Below, in pieces: positions 35,121 to 45,651 of a stretch of DNA of 64,000 nucleotides (positions are counted from its first letter, which is position 1; every line of letters begins with the position of its first letter). Made by a program: the position numbers and the translations under genes. Source of the stretch: Sneathia sanguinegens. Lineage in GTDB: Bacteria; Fusobacteriota; Fusobacteriia; Fusobacteriales; Leptotrichiaceae. The notes under the pieces were generated by a model. The model made no database searches. It was not told the DNA's origin and worked only from the letters and a program-made list of their open reading frames with translations. The stretch lies in assembly GCF_042033325.1 (NCBI RefSeq), contig NZ_CP160095.1, one strand, 5' to 3'.

Positions 35121-38000
35121 ATGAAAAAGAAAAATATTATGCTTTTTTTATTAAGTATATTATTAGTTGGATGTAGTAATGTTAATAGAAAAAAAGACAA
35201 TATAACTATAAATAATATTGATTCAAAAGAATCAAAAAAAGATAATGAAGTACATATATTTGAATGGATTAATAACGATACTAATACATTAGAAAATATA
35301 AATAAATTAAGTGAAGTGGTGAATAAAGGAGATTATTCAAATGTTGATAATGTGCCTAATTCACATGCAAAGAATGTTACTTTTGTATATCTAGAAAATA
35401 ATGGAATAAATGGAAAAGAGTATAAATTAAGTAAAAAAGTAAAAAAAGATGTAAAAGATCATGTGAAATTACACCCATTTACTTATTCATATAGCGAAGT
35501 TGATAAATTAAGTAAAACAAAGGGAATAATAAATTTGAGTTTTGGAAATGTAGATTTTCCAAAATCTTTATTTGATATACATGAGGATACATTGTATATA
35601 AATAGTATAACGGATAGTAATTTTGATAAATTAGAAAATCGTACTGAATGGTCTAGATTATTGGATCCTTATATTTATCATAATGAAAAATATAATACAC
35701 AATTAAAAATAAAAGCACTGGGTAATGAAGGTGAAACATATTGGTCAGGTCCAAGTTCAACTATTTTATATTCTAGAATGAGTCCTGAAATACAAAAAAT
35801 GGCAAGAAATGATATTATATTAGCTGCTAATATAGTAACACCTGAAGTTGATAGTCCAAGATATAAAGAATGTAAAATTTACAAAGTAAATGGAGTAGAT
35901 TATTATTTGCCAGATTTAAACAACTCAAAAGCCTTATTACTTAGATCTTTCACATTAGCTACACCTGGATTTAGAAGTGTTAGTTTGGGGTCAAGCTATA
36001 GTGCACCTATTATTGCAAGAACAGCACAAATGATATTAAAAAAGTATCCATATTTAACATATAATCAAGTTAAACAAATCCTATTAACAACAGCTAAAAG
36101 TAATAAAGATTATTTAAATGATTATATAGGCTGGGGAATTTTAGATGCAGAAAAAGCGTTAAAAGGACCTGGAGCATTAAATGGTGGTTTAATTGAAGAG
36201 GAAAAATATTGGAAAGGAAACTATGATAAGGTTGTAGATAAAAAAGATAAAAACTTATTTTATATGTATGTAGATATACCCGAAAATGAAGAAAGTATAT
36301 GGTCAAATGATATAGAAGGTGGATTAAAAGGAGATGGAACTACAAAAGAATATGATACAAAAGATGTAGTAGTAGATAATACTAATAATATAAAACATAA
36401 ATTTAGAATACCTAAGGTATTAGAATCAGAAAGAAATTATTATGAAAATGTAGCAAAAGGGGGATTAAGAAAGGCTGGTAAAGGAACTCTATATTTAACA
36501 GGTAAGCAATTATATAATAGCAATACTCAAATATTAGATGGTAAATTAGTGTTACAAAATGATAGTAATTCAAAATATGAAATATTTAATAAGAGTTCGT
36601 TTGAAATATCTGGTGCAAATGTAAATATAAATAATGATGTATACAATGACGAATTGGAATTTAATGTTAAAACTAAATTAAAATTAAATAATTATCAAGC
36701 AAGCAAAGATTTAAGGACTATTATAGAAGCTGATGTTGTTGCAAATAATAACTTTTATATAGATGAAGGTGGAGAAATAGATTTTGTAGTGAAAAAATCT
36801 AAAAATAAGCCAAGAATTAATGCAAAAAATGAAAATATAAAAAAAATTAAACTAGGAAATGTATTCGCAAAAATAGTAGAAGTTAAACCAACTATTGATA
36901 AAAATAAAGAATATACTATAAAAGAAGATATTCCAGGAAATGATAATAAAAAATTATCTAGTTTAAGCAAAAAAGAGAAAGAGGATCTAGCATATTATGA
37001 TCCTGAAATTAATGATTTTTTCGAAGAATATAGATCTGAGAGAGAAGAAAAAAATTCATTTATAAATGTTGTAGCAAGTAGTAGAAGTGAAGCAATAAAA
37101 GATATATTTACAAAAGATTATTCAAGTTTTATGGCAGAAAATATAGATATATTAAATGATATATCAGATAATAATAAATTATCATATGAATTAAATGATG
37201 GTAGATCTATATTTTTAAATCAAGTAAATACATTTGGAGTATTTAGAACAAATAATTATGATAAATTCAGTAGATTAATAAGTGGACTAAGTATAGGTTC
37301 AAAAATAAATTTAGGAAAAGATATAAATATTGGTTTAGATGTTCATGGATATGAAGGAAATTATTTATTTAATCATAAAAATAAGATAATTAATACTACA
37401 TATGGAACTAATTTCAGAGTAGGTGGAAAAGTATATAAAGGTTTGGGCTTAGAATTAGGTTTAGGATACAATTTTGGTATAAATAAAATGTTAAGATATA
37501 TGAATAAAGATAGAGTATTAATAAGTTCTAATTTCAAAACATCAAATATAAGATTAGATGGTGAAGTAAAATATGATGTTGATATATTGAATAATTTATC
37601 AATAACACCACATTTTGGATTAAAATATGATTATATAAAATTACATGATACAAAAGAAAAAATTAGCAGTGATGATGTAAAAGATCTAGCATTAGATTTT
37701 AAAAATAATAATATACACATGATAAAACCTTATTTAGGCTTAAATGTAAAATATAAAATGAAAAATTTTGAATTAATAAATAATTTTAATTATGAATATA
37801 ATCCGTTAAATGAGATGAAATTAAAAGCAAATATAATAAATAAATCTATAAATTTAAAGGGTTACAGTACTAAGATGCATAAGTTTTCTTACACAATTAG
37901 TGGAAAATATATAAATAATGGATACAATATAAATGGTAGTTTGAAAATAGGAAGTGATAGAAAATTAACAACAAATGTAGGAGTAGGTTTTGAGTTTTAA
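35121..38000 (+). CDS. S8-like autotransporter with lipoprotein signal; protease triad degenerate
   Basis: A 959-aa type V secretion protein. Residues 1-18 form a signal peptide ending in the lipobox LLVGC (Cys18). Residues 80-350 resemble a subtilase: the Ser motif survives as GSSYSAPIIA (Ser292) and the tail YLTYNQVKQILLTTA is typical. The Asp motif reads ENNGIN (Asn93 where Asp is expected) and no HGT motif is found, so proteolysis is doubtful. A passenger-associated repeat (GLRKAGKGTLYLTG to ILDGKLVL, about 451-478) and a C-terminal beta-barrel (about 690-959, ending VGVGFEF) follow. It is probably surface-exposed, perhaps an adhesin. Confidence 0.85.
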   Translation: MKKKNIMLFLLSILLVGCSNVNRKKDNITINNIDSKESKKDNEVHIFEWINNDTNTLENINKLSEVVNKGDYSNVDNVPNSHAKNVTFVYLENNGINGKEYKLSKKVKKDVKDHVKLHPFTYSYSEVDKLSKTKGIINLSFGNVDFPKSLFDIHEDTLYINSITDSNFDKLENRTEWSRLLDPYIYHNEKYNTQLKIKALGNEGETYWSGPSSTILYSRMSPEIQKMARNDIILAANIVTPEVDSPRYKECKIYKVNGVDYYLPDLNNSKALLLRSFTLATPGFRSVSLGSSYSAPIIARTAQMILKKYPYLTYNQVKQILLTTAKSNKDYLNDYIGWGILDAEKALKGPGALNGGLIEEEKYWKGNYDKVVDKKDKNLFYMYVDIPENEESIWSNDIEGGLKGDGTTKEYDTKDVVVDNTNNIKHKFRIPKVLESERNYYENVAKGGLRKAGKGTLYLTGKQLYNSNTQILDGKLVLQNDSNSKYEIFNKSSFEISGANVNINNDVYNDELEFNVKTKLKLNNYQASKDLRTIIEADVVANNNFYIDEGGEIDFVVKKSKNKPRINAKNENIKKIKLGNVFAKIVEVKPTIDKNKEYTIKEDIPGNDNKKLSSLSKKEKEDLAYYDPEINDFFEEYRSEREEKNSFINVVASSRSEAIKDIFTKDYSSFMAENIDILNDISDNNKLSYELNDGRSIFLNQVNTFGVFRTNNYDKFSRLISGLSIGSKINLGKDINIGLDVHGYEGNYLFNHKNKIINTTYGTNFRVGGKVYKGLGLELGLGYNFGINKMLRYMNKDRVLISSNFKTSNIRLDGEVKYDVDILNNLSITPHFGLKYDYIKLHDTKEKISSDDVKDLALDFKNNNIHMIKPYLGLNVKYKMKNFELINNFNYEYNPLNEMKLKANIINKSINLKGYSTKMHKFSYTISGKYINNGYNINGSLKIGSDRKLTTNVGVGFEF

Positions 38001-38011
38001 ATGATCTATAT

Positions 38012-38053
38012 AATGCACCAAATCTAATATAAGATATGGTGCATTACTTTTTG
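38012..38053. terminator. Bidirectional terminator between the autotransporter and folC
   Basis: AATGCACC (38012-38019) pairs with GGTGCATT (38038-38045); an inner ATCT/AGAT pair extends the stem. ACTTTTTGT follows on the + strand. It lies between converging genes and overlaps the folC 3' end. Confidence 0.65.
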
Positions 38054-39082
38054 TATAAAATAAAAAGAACCACAATAAACATTGAACATATTGTCTATTG
38101 GATTTAAATTAGTTGTGATTGGTACATTACCTAATGTTTCTAATATATTTTCTTTTGTTCTACCTCTTTTAATATCAGGCATAGGATAAAGACTAATATT
38201 GTAACCTTCATTTTTTAAAAGTTTATATATTGTTTTTAAATCTTTGTCTTGTAAGACAGACAAAAATATATTTACATTTTTTACATCTTTAAGATTTTTA
38301 ATAAGAGCTTTTATTAAATCTACATTATGTGAAACATCTACTAATATATTGTCTTTTATTTTTTGTTGCCTACCAAGTATTTTAAAATTTTCAAGTCCTT
38401 TTTTAATTTCTTCATCACTAAAATTTAGATCCTTAAAGACTTCATAACAAAGAGCAAAATTTTTTTGTTGAAAGTCACCTTTTAATGGTAATTTAAATTT
38501 ATTTATTGCCTTTAAAAATTTAGTATGTGAACTTTCTTTTTCAACAAATTTTTTTAAGATTGCATCAGTATAAAAAGTTTTTGTATTATTTTTTGCGATA
38601 CCTGCTTTTTGCCAAGCAATCTTTTCTCTAGTATCGCCTAGCATTTGAGTATGATCTAAGCTTACATTTGTAATTAAAGCATAATCATACATAATTTCAT
38701 TTGTAACATCAAATCTACCTCCAATACCAACTTCAATTATTGCAATATCAACCTCATTATCAACAAAGTAATTTAGAGCTATAATGAATAAAAAGTCAAA
38801 AAAACCAAAGTCAAAATTTTTTAATTTATCATATTCATCTTTTAATTTTTTATGTGATATAGGAATTTGATTTATAGTGATTCTTTCACTAACATCTAAT
38901 AAATGAGGAGAAGTAAATTTCCCTACCTTATATTTTTGCATTAATACACATTCTAAATATGAACAAGTTGAACCTTTGCCATTAGTTCCAGCGACATGAA
39001 TAAGTAAGGGCATTTTTTTAGGTAAAAGAAAGCGTATATCATTTTTTTTTGCATTTTTTCTGTTAAAAAGTTCTTCAAACAT
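38024..39082 (-). CDS. folC: Folylpolyglutamate synthase / dihydrofolate synthase
   Basis: A Mur-ligase-type ATP-dependent enzyme that adds glutamate to folates (and may form dihydrofolate from dihydropteroate). I place the start at 39082 (MFEELFNRKNAKK) behind AGGTGAG; the frame stays open upstream but that part is low-complexity and overlaps the divergent promoter. P-loop HVAGTNGKGSTCSYLE, FTSPHLLDVSERITIN (split), EVGIGGRFDVTNEI and SLDHTQMLGDT are present. At 352 aa it is shorter than the usual 420, lacking part of the N-terminus and C-terminal domain. Confidence 0.88.
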   Translation of the reverse strand: MFEELFNRKNAKKNDIRFLLPKKMPLLIHVAGTNGKGSTCSYLECVLMQKYKVGKFTSPHLLDVSERITINQIPISHKKLKDEYDKLKNFDFGFFDFLFIIALNYFVDNEVDIAIIEVGIGGRFDVTNEIMYDYALITNVSLDHTQMLGDTREKIAWQKAGIAKNNTKTFYTDAILKKFVEKESSHTKFLKAINKFKLPLKGDFQQKNFALCYEVFKDLNFSDEEIKKGLENFKILGRQQKIKDNILVDVSHNVDLIKALIKNLKDVKNVNIFLSVLQDKDLKTIYKLLKNEGYNISLYPMPDIKRGRTKENILETLGNVPITTNLNPIDNMFNVYCGSFYFIQKVMHHILY

Positions 39083-39098
39083 ATATCTCACCTTTTTT

Positions 39099-39127
39099 TT
39101 GTAAATTAAATTCATTTCTTGTATAAT
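39099..39127 (+). promoter_or_regulatory. Promoter of the thiN-dinG-uvrA unit
   Basis: TTGTAA (39099-39104), a 17-nt spacer and perfect TATAAT (39122-39127), 20 bp before the ATG at 39148. An AAGGAGAG site follows it. Confidence 0.7.
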
Positions 39128-39147
39128 ATAGCATATAAGGAGAGAAA

Positions 39148-39828
39148 ATGAAAATTGAATATGTTGTATTTTTAAATGGAGTTTATCCAAAAGATATTGA
39201 AAAATTAAAAAATATAGTGAAAGATAAAAGAATAATTTGTGCTGATGGAGGAACAAATACTTGTTTTGAAATGGGTTTAATACCTGAAGTAATAATAGGT
39301 GATTTAGATTTAATAAGAGAAGAAGTATTAGAGTTCTACAAAAATGTTAGGGTTATAAAAACAATAAAGGAAAAAGACTATACAGATTTTGAATTAGCAT
39401 TAATGTATATAGAAAATGAAAAATTACTAGATGTAACAACAAGATTTAAGAGTAAAAATAGTATAGAAAAGGAAAGTAGAGTTACACCAGTATTAGTAGT
39501 TGGAGCTACAGGTAATAGAGTAGATATGACTTTATCAAATATACTAAAATTACAAAGTAATAAAAATATGATATTTTTAACTGAAAGTTTTGAATATATG
39601 AGATATATTAAATTAAATAAAAGTGTAGAAGTGATAGAAAAACTTTCAGGTAAAACATTTTCTATTATTCCAATAACTGATTTAAAAAAATTAGACCTAA
39701 AGGGTTTTGTTTATAATCTTGATAAGGTTGATATAGATAAGTCAATAGGTCTTGCAAGCAATATTGTAAAAGAAGACAAGGCATATATATATTGTGAAAA
39801 AGGAGAAATGTATTTAATTCATGAATGA
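39148..39828 (+). CDS. thiN: Thiamine pyrophosphokinase
   Basis: A 226-aa enzyme that transfers pyrophosphate from ATP to thiamine to make TPP. Conserved motifs are ICADGGTNTCFEMGLIPEVI (split), IGDLDLI with the metal-binding Asp pair, KEKDYTDFELAL and VVGATGNRVDMTLSNI. The C-terminal beta-sandwich contains the thiamine-binding Ser/Leu stretch. It suggests reliance on thiamine salvage. It overlaps dinG by 8 nt and is divergent from folC. Confidence 0.9.
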   Translation: MKIEYVVFLNGVYPKDIEKLKNIVKDKRIICADGGTNTCFEMGLIPEVIIGDLDLIREEVLEFYKNVRVIKTIKEKDYTDFELALMYIENEKLLDVTTRFKSKNSIEKESRVTPVLVVGATGNRVDMTLSNILKLQSNKNMIFLTESFEYMRYIKLNKSVEVIEKLSGKTFSIIPITDLKKLDLKGFVYNLDKVDIDKSIGLASNIVKEDKAYIYCEKGEMYLIHE

Positions 39829-41710
39829 GTATTTTGAAAAAATTATAAATGAATATGGTTTTGAAAAAAGAGAAGGTCAAGAGAAAATGGCTCAATTAAT
39901 ACAAAATTGTATTGATGAAAATAAGTCTTGTTTAGTTGAAGCAGGGACAGGTATAGGTAAAACCTTAGCTTATTTATTGCCAGCTATACTATATTCTAAA
40001 AAAAATGAGAAAAGAGTAGTTATTTCTACAAATACAATAAATTTGCAAGAACAAATTATAGATAAAGATTTACCCTTATTAGAAAAAATAATTGGAGAAA
40101 AGATAAATTATCGCTTAGTTAAAGGAAGAGGTAATTATGTTTGTGGAAATAGATTAATTAATAATTGTACGGATCCTAGTATTATTGATTGGTATAAAAA
40201 AACAAAAACTGGTGATAAGTCTGAAATAGATTTTTATATTGATCCTAGTGTTTGGGAACAAATAAAATCAGACAAAGACTATTGTATAAATGCAAAATGT
40301 TCACAAACTGATAACTGTTTTTATTATAAGATAAAAGAAAAAATAAAAGATTGTGAGATATTAATAGTTAATCATGCACTTTTATTATCTCATTTTAAAT
40401 ATGATAAAGTTTTGCCTGATTTTGATTTCTTGGTGATAGATGAATCACATAATTTAGAAAATATAGCAAGAACATATTTTGAAGATAGTTTGAGTGCAAA
40501 AGATTTAGGTTTGAATTTTGGCTTAATATATAATAAGAGAACAAATAAGGGAATATTTACAAAATTAGCTTTGCAAATAGAAGGAATAGAAAAAATATAT
40601 GTTGACTATATTGATACATTTAATAGATTGTACGATGCTTTTTTTGACCTATTTACTAAAATTTCTTTAGAGCTTACAAGAATATCGGCAACTTGTTTGA
40701 AACTTAATAAGGTTTATGATAAAAAAGCACTAAAAAAATCTATTGATAAAATAATAGAAACTTATGAATTATTTGAAGAAATTAATAAAAAATTATTAGA
40801 ATATCCAATGGATGAAGAAACAAAACAAGAATATTTAAATTATTATTCTAAAATAAAAGATGGGTATAAAATAATACAAGCATTTTTAGAAAAAGATCTT
40901 AAAAATTCTGTTAGATGGTTTAGAATAAATCAAGCTAATTCAGATATTGAAATTTGTATAACACCTCTAGATATATCAGAAAAATTGAAGATTATATACC
41001 AAGATAGAATAGTAATTATGACTTCAGCAACACTTAAAATAGCAAATAGTTTTTCATATATAAATGAAAGATTAGGTTTAGAAAATTTTGAAAAATATAC
41101 TGTTGAATCACCATTTGACTATGATAAAAATATGAAAATTTTACTTTCAAAAAATAAATTTGAACCAAATAGTTTAGAATATTTGAATTATTCTATAGAA
41201 TTTTTAAATAAGTATTTAAATGAAAAAAAAGAGGGTACCTTTATATTATGTACATCATATAAACAGGTAGAATTGATAAGTAAAGGTTTGAAACTTAAAG
41301 ATTGTAATGTTTTGGTACAAGGTCAAATGTCAAGAAAAAAAATGATAGAAGAGTTCAAAAATAGTAAAAATGCAGCTATTTTAATAGGAACGGATAGTTT
41401 TTGGGAAGGTGTAGATGTAAAAGGAAATAAATTAAAAAATATAGTGATATTAAAATTACCTTTTTTTGTTCCAAATAATCCTGTAAATGAAGCTTTAATT
41501 GAAGAAATTAAGAAAAAAGGAATAAATCCTTTTATTAATTTTCAACTTCCTCAAGCTATTATAAAATTAAAACAAGGTGTTGGAAGATTAATAAGAAGTA
41601 AATCAGATAGTGGAGAAGTTATTATATTAGATAATAGAATAAAATCAAAATCATATGGGGCTTTAGTGTTAGCTTCTTTACCTAGTAAAACAATTGAGCT
41701 TATGATATAA
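39821..41710 (+). CDS. dinG: DinG-family ATP-dependent DNA helicase
   Basis: A 629-aa superfamily 2 helicase of the XPD/DinG group. Walker A is VEAGTGIGKTLAYLLPA; the iron-sulfur Cys set is spread over VCGNRLINNC and DYCINAKCSQTDNC; Walker B is VIDESHN. C-terminal motifs are MTSATLKI and QGVGRLIRSKSDSGE. It lacks the N-terminal exonuclease domain found in B. subtilis DinG. These enzymes unwind 5'-tailed duplexes and R-loops. The next gene, uvrA, supports a repair context. Confidence 0.9.
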   Translation: MNEYFEKIINEYGFEKREGQEKMAQLIQNCIDENKSCLVEAGTGIGKTLAYLLPAILYSKKNEKRVVISTNTINLQEQIIDKDLPLLEKIIGEKINYRLVKGRGNYVCGNRLINNCTDPSIIDWYKKTKTGDKSEIDFYIDPSVWEQIKSDKDYCINAKCSQTDNCFYYKIKEKIKDCEILIVNHALLLSHFKYDKVLPDFDFLVIDESHNLENIARTYFEDSLSAKDLGLNFGLIYNKRTNKGIFTKLALQIEGIEKIYVDYIDTFNRLYDAFFDLFTKISLELTRISATCLKLNKVYDKKALKKSIDKIIETYELFEEINKKLLEYPMDEETKQEYLNYYSKIKDGYKIIQAFLEKDLKNSVRWFRINQANSDIEICITPLDISEKLKIIYQDRIVIMTSATLKIANSFSYINERLGLENFEKYTVESPFDYDKNMKILLSKNKFEPNSLEYLNYSIEFLNKYLNEKKEGTFILCTSYKQVELISKGLKLKDCNVLVQGQMSRKKMIEEFKNSKNAAILIGTDSFWEGVDVKGNKLKNIVILKLPFFVPNNPVNEALIEEIKKKGINPFINFQLPQAIIKLKQGVGRLIRSKSDSGEVIILDNRIKSKSYGALVLASLPSKTIELMI

Positions 41711-41728
41711 TAAACACTAGGAGGAAAG

Positions 41729-44560
41729 ATGGAATATATCAAAATTAAGGGAGCAAGAGAACATAATTTAAAGAATATTTCTTTAGATATTCCTAAAAAT
41801 AAGTTTGTTGTAATAACTGGGGTTTCAGGTAGTGGAAAATCTTCATTAGCTTTTGATACAATCTATTCTGAAGGACAAAGAAGATATGTAGAAAGTTTGT
41901 CAGCTTATGCTAGACAATTTATAGGGCAAATGAAAAAACCGGAATTAGATAGCATAGAAGGCTTATCACCAGCAATTTCAATAGAGCAAAAAAGTGTTTC
42001 AAAAAATCCTAGATCTACTGTTGGGACTATGACAGAAATTTATGACTATATGCGTCTATTATGGGCACACATTGGAATAGCACATTGTCCTATTTGTAAA
42101 AAAGAGGTTAGTAAACAATCAGTAGAGGAAATAGTTAATGATATTTATTCAAAGGCAGAACAAGCAAGCAAATTAATAATATTGGCTCCAATTATTAAAG
42201 AAAAAAAAGGAACATTTAAAAATTTATTTATAAATTTTCAAAAACAAGGTTATCAAAGAATAGTAGTTGATGATACTTTATATGATTTAGATGATGAAAT
42301 AGATATTGATAAAAATAAAAGACATAGTATATCATTAGTTATTGACAGAATAAAAATGCGTTTTGAAAATGAAGAAACAAGAACTAGAATAAGCGAAGCT
42401 ATAGAAAATTCTTCTAAAATTTCAAATGGTTTTTGTAATGTAGAAATTGATAATAAAATATATAAATATTCAGAAAATTTCACTTGTAGTGATCATGAAA
42501 ATATAGAATTTCCAGATATAGTTCCTAGACTTTTTTCTTTTAATGCACCTTTTGGAGCTTGTGAAAAATGTAATGGCTTAGGAAGTGCTTTAGTTATTGA
42601 CGAAAATAAATTAATTTTAAATGAAAATTTACCTATTAATGATGGCGGAGTATACATTTGTGGGGGTAATTCAAAAAAATCTTGGACATACAAGTTATAT
42701 ATTGATTTTTTGAAAGCTAATAATATAGATGAAAATAGTACATATAGTAATTTAACGACAGAACAAAAGAATCTCGTACTCTATGGTAGTGAAAAAGAGT
42801 TTATTTTTAATATAAATACAAAAGAATATAATTTTGATGGAACTAAAACTTTTGAGGGTATAGTAGGTTTAGCAAAAAAAAGATATAAGGATTTATTCAG
42901 TGAAGCTATAAAAGATGAATTAGAAAATAAGTATATGATAGAAAAAACATGTTCTATTTGTTCTGGAGATAGATTGAAAGAAGTTGTACTAAATATTACA
43001 ATTAATGGAAAATCTATAATTGATATTACCAAAGTGAATATTTTGGAAGCAAAAAAATTTTTTGAAAATTTGATTTTAACAGAAAAGGAAGAAAAAATTG
43101 CAAAAGAAATATTAAAAGAAATAAAGCAAAGATTAAATTTTATGTTAAGTGTTGGTTTGGAATATCTTAGTTTAGCAAGAAATACAAAAAGTTTGTCGGG
43201 AGGAGAATCACAAAGAATAAGATTAGCAACACAAATAGGTTCAAAATTAACTGGAGTTATTTATGTTTTAGATGAACCTAGTATAGGTTTACATCAAAGA
43301 GACAACGAAAGATTGCTAAACACCTTAAAAGAATTAAGAGATTTAGGAAATACTGTTATTGTTGTAGAACATGATGAAGATACAATGAAAGAATGTGATT
43401 ATTTAATAGATATAGGACCTGGAGCTGGTATATATGGAGGAAATTTAGTTGCATGTGGGAGTCCATTGGAAGTTTCAAAAAATTCTAAATCAATTACTGG
43501 AAAATATTTATCAAAGGAATTAGAAATATCTTTACCTAAAAAAAGAAGAAAAGCTAATAAATATATTGAAATTACACATTGTAAAGGAAATAATTTAAAA
43601 GATATAAGTGTAAAGTTTCCTAAGGGAGTATTGACTGTAGTTACAGGAGTTTCAGGTAGTGGTAAAAGTACCTTGATTAATCAAACACTTTTTCCAGCTA
43701 TTTCAAATGAATTACATCAATCTAAAGAATATCCCTTGGAATACAAGGCAATAAAAGGTTTAGAAGATGTAAAAAAAGTAATAAATATTGATCAAAGTCC
43801 AATAGGGAGAACACCTAGATCTAATACTGCAACTTATACAAAAATCTTTGATGATATAAGAGAAATATTTTCACAAACGAATTCTGCAAAAATAAGAGGC
43901 TTTGATAAGGGAAGATTTTCATTTAATGTTAAAGGTGGTAGATGTGAAGCATGTTCAGGTGCTGGAATAGTAAAAATAGAAATGAATTTCTTACCTGATG
44001 TTTATATAGATTGTGAGCTTTGTAAAGGAAAAAGATATAATCATGAAACTTTAGAAGTATTATATAAAGATAAAAATATAGCAGATGTACTTGAAATGAC
44101 AGTGGATGAAGCTTTTGTGTTTTTTGAAAAAATACCTTCATTAAAAAGAAAATTACAAACATTAATTGATGTTGGTATGGGATATATTTCTTTAGGTCAA
44201 AGTGCCACAACCTTGTCTGGTGGTGAAGCACAAAGAATAAAATTGTCTAGTGAATTATCAAAAATAAGTAAGGGCGATACAATATATATTTTAGATGAAC
44301 CAACTACAGGTTTACATTTTGAAGATATAAAAAAATTATTGAGTGTTCTTAATAAATTAGTAGATAAGGGAAATACTATTATAGTAATAGAACACAACTT
44401 AGATGTTATAAAATCAGCAGACTATATTATCGATATAGGACCACAAGGTGGTATAAATGGAGGGTGCATAATAGCCAAAGGGACACCAGAACAAGTGTCA
44501 AAAGTAAAAAAATCGTATACAGGTTATTTCTTAAAAAAATGTTTAGGAGAAAATAAATGA
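41729..44560 (+). CDS. uvrA: Excinuclease ABC subunit A
   Basis: UvrA recognises bulky DNA damage for nucleotide excision repair. The 943 aa contain two ABC ATPase modules: Walker A GVSGSGKSSLAFDTI (about 32-46) and GVSGSGKSTLINQT in the second half. The signatures LSGGESQRIRLATQIG and LSGGEAQRIKLSSEL, and two zinc modules (CPIC..., CEKCNGLG and CEACSGAG...CELCKGKRY), are also present. CTAGGAGGAAAG precedes the ATG. It overlaps the AI-2E family gene by ATGA. Confidence 0.97.
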   Translation: MEYIKIKGAREHNLKNISLDIPKNKFVVITGVSGSGKSSLAFDTIYSEGQRRYVESLSAYARQFIGQMKKPELDSIEGLSPAISIEQKSVSKNPRSTVGTMTEIYDYMRLLWAHIGIAHCPICKKEVSKQSVEEIVNDIYSKAEQASKLIILAPIIKEKKGTFKNLFINFQKQGYQRIVVDDTLYDLDDEIDIDKNKRHSISLVIDRIKMRFENEETRTRISEAIENSSKISNGFCNVEIDNKIYKYSENFTCSDHENIEFPDIVPRLFSFNAPFGACEKCNGLGSALVIDENKLILNENLPINDGGVYICGGNSKKSWTYKLYIDFLKANNIDENSTYSNLTTEQKNLVLYGSEKEFIFNINTKEYNFDGTKTFEGIVGLAKKRYKDLFSEAIKDELENKYMIEKTCSICSGDRLKEVVLNITINGKSIIDITKVNILEAKKFFENLILTEKEEKIAKEILKEIKQRLNFMLSVGLEYLSLARNTKSLSGGESQRIRLATQIGSKLTGVIYVLDEPSIGLHQRDNERLLNTLKELRDLGNTVIVVEHDEDTMKECDYLIDIGPGAGIYGGNLVACGSPLEVSKNSKSITGKYLSKELEISLPKKRRKANKYIEITHCKGNNLKDISVKFPKGVLTVVTGVSGSGKSTLINQTLFPAISNELHQSKEYPLEYKAIKGLEDVKKVINIDQSPIGRTPRSNTATYTKIFDDIREIFSQTNSAKIRGFDKGRFSFNVKGGRCEACSGAGIVKIEMNFLPDVYIDCELCKGKRYNHETLEVLYKDKNIADVLEMTVDEAFVFFEKIPSLKRKLQTLIDVGMGYISLGQSATTLSGGEAQRIKLSSELSKISKGDTIYILDEPTTGLHFEDIKKLLSVLNKLVDKGNTIIVIEHNLDVIKSADYIIDIGPQGGINGGCIIAKGTPEQVSKVKKSYTGYFLKKCLGENK

Positions 44561-45651
44561 AAAATTTTGATATAAAAAGATTGACACCGATAATCTATGT
44601 ACTCTCGGTGTTGATATTATTACTAATAATTTTTAAAGTTTTTATATTTTTATTACCTTTTGTAATTGCTACAGTAATTGTAAAAATAATAAATCCAATT
44701 ATAAAAAAAATAGTTCATAAAAATAGGATGTTATCTTCTATTATTTTAGGAATTTTTTATCTTATTATATTATTAGTAGTCTTTTTGATAATGTTTAAAA
44801 TATCTTTAGAAATTTATAATTTATTTATGAATATTATAACGAATAAAGAATATATTTTAGCATATGTACTTAAAAATATTAAACAATATGAGAAATATAT
44901 TGAAAAATTGCCAGAATATTCTAGTAATTTTTTAAATCCACTAGTAGAAAAAATTATGACATATATAAATAATTCAGCTATTGGTATATTAAATTCCAGT
45001 TTAAATTTATTAAAAAGTCTGCCAAGTTTAATAGTATTTATTGTGGTTACAATTTTATCGTCATTTATAATTTTAAATGATAAAAAGAATATAATTAATT
45101 TTATTGTTCACCAATTTCCTGAATCATGGTTAAAAGTTGGAGTAAAAATAAAAGAAGATGTTTTAAAATTATTTTTTAATTATGTTAAGGCACAATGTAT
45201 TTTAATTAGTTTATGCTTTGTAGAATTTTTTATAGGTTTGAGTATAATTTCTATATATTCAAAAAATTTACATTATGTTTTATTATTTTCAGTAGTAATA
45301 GCCTTTGTTGATGCATTACCAATACTTGGAGCAGGGTCAGCAATAATGCCTATGGTTTTGGTAGAAATATTTATATTTGAAGATTATATTTTAGCATTAA
45401 GCCTTTTTATACTATATATTATTATATTTTTGATAAGACAGTATACAGAACCCAAATTAATTAGTAAAGGTTCAGGTATGCATCCACTTTTAACATTGAT
45501 AGCGATGTATGCAGGATTTAAAATTTTTGGGATTTTAGGTTTTTTATATGGTCCGATAATTGCAGCAATAATTCATATTGTTTTTGCGGATGAAATAAAA
45601 TATGGTTTTTTCAAATATTTAATAAAAAGTAAGGGGAAAAAAGATGAATAA
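44557..45651 (+). CDS. AI-2E family transporter (PerM-like membrane protein)
   Basis: A 364-aa membrane protein with about eight helices and the family segments VIAFVDALPILGAGSAIMPM (split), RQYTEPKLISKGSGMHPLLT and the terminal GFLYGPIIAAIIH. Family members export small molecules or ions (Na+/H+ exchange has been shown for some); the autoinducer link is historical. Overlaps uvrA by 4 nt and mltG by 8 nt. Confidence 0.87.
   Translation: MKNFDIKRLTPIIYVLSVLILLLIIFKVFIFLLPFVIATVIVKIINPIIKKIVHKNRMLSSIILGIFYLIILLVVFLIMFKISLEIYNLFMNIITNKEYILAYVLKNIKQYEKYIEKLPEYSSNFLNPLVEKIMTYINNSAIGILNSSLNLLKSLPSLIVFIVVTILSSFIILNDKKNIINFIVHQFPESWLKVGVKIKEDVLKLFFNYVKAQCILISLCFVEFFIGLSIISIYSKNLHYVLLFSVVIAFVDALPILGAGSAIMPMVLVEIFIFEDYILALSLFILYIIIFLIRQYTEPKLISKGSGMHPLLTLIAMYAGFKIFGILGFLYGPIIAAIIHIVFADEIKYGFFKYLIKSKGKKDE

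Noticed and set aside
44584..44611. Terminator between uvrA and the AI-2E family gene
   Set aside because: The ACACCGA/TCGGTGT inverted repeat lies inside the coding region and has no T-run.
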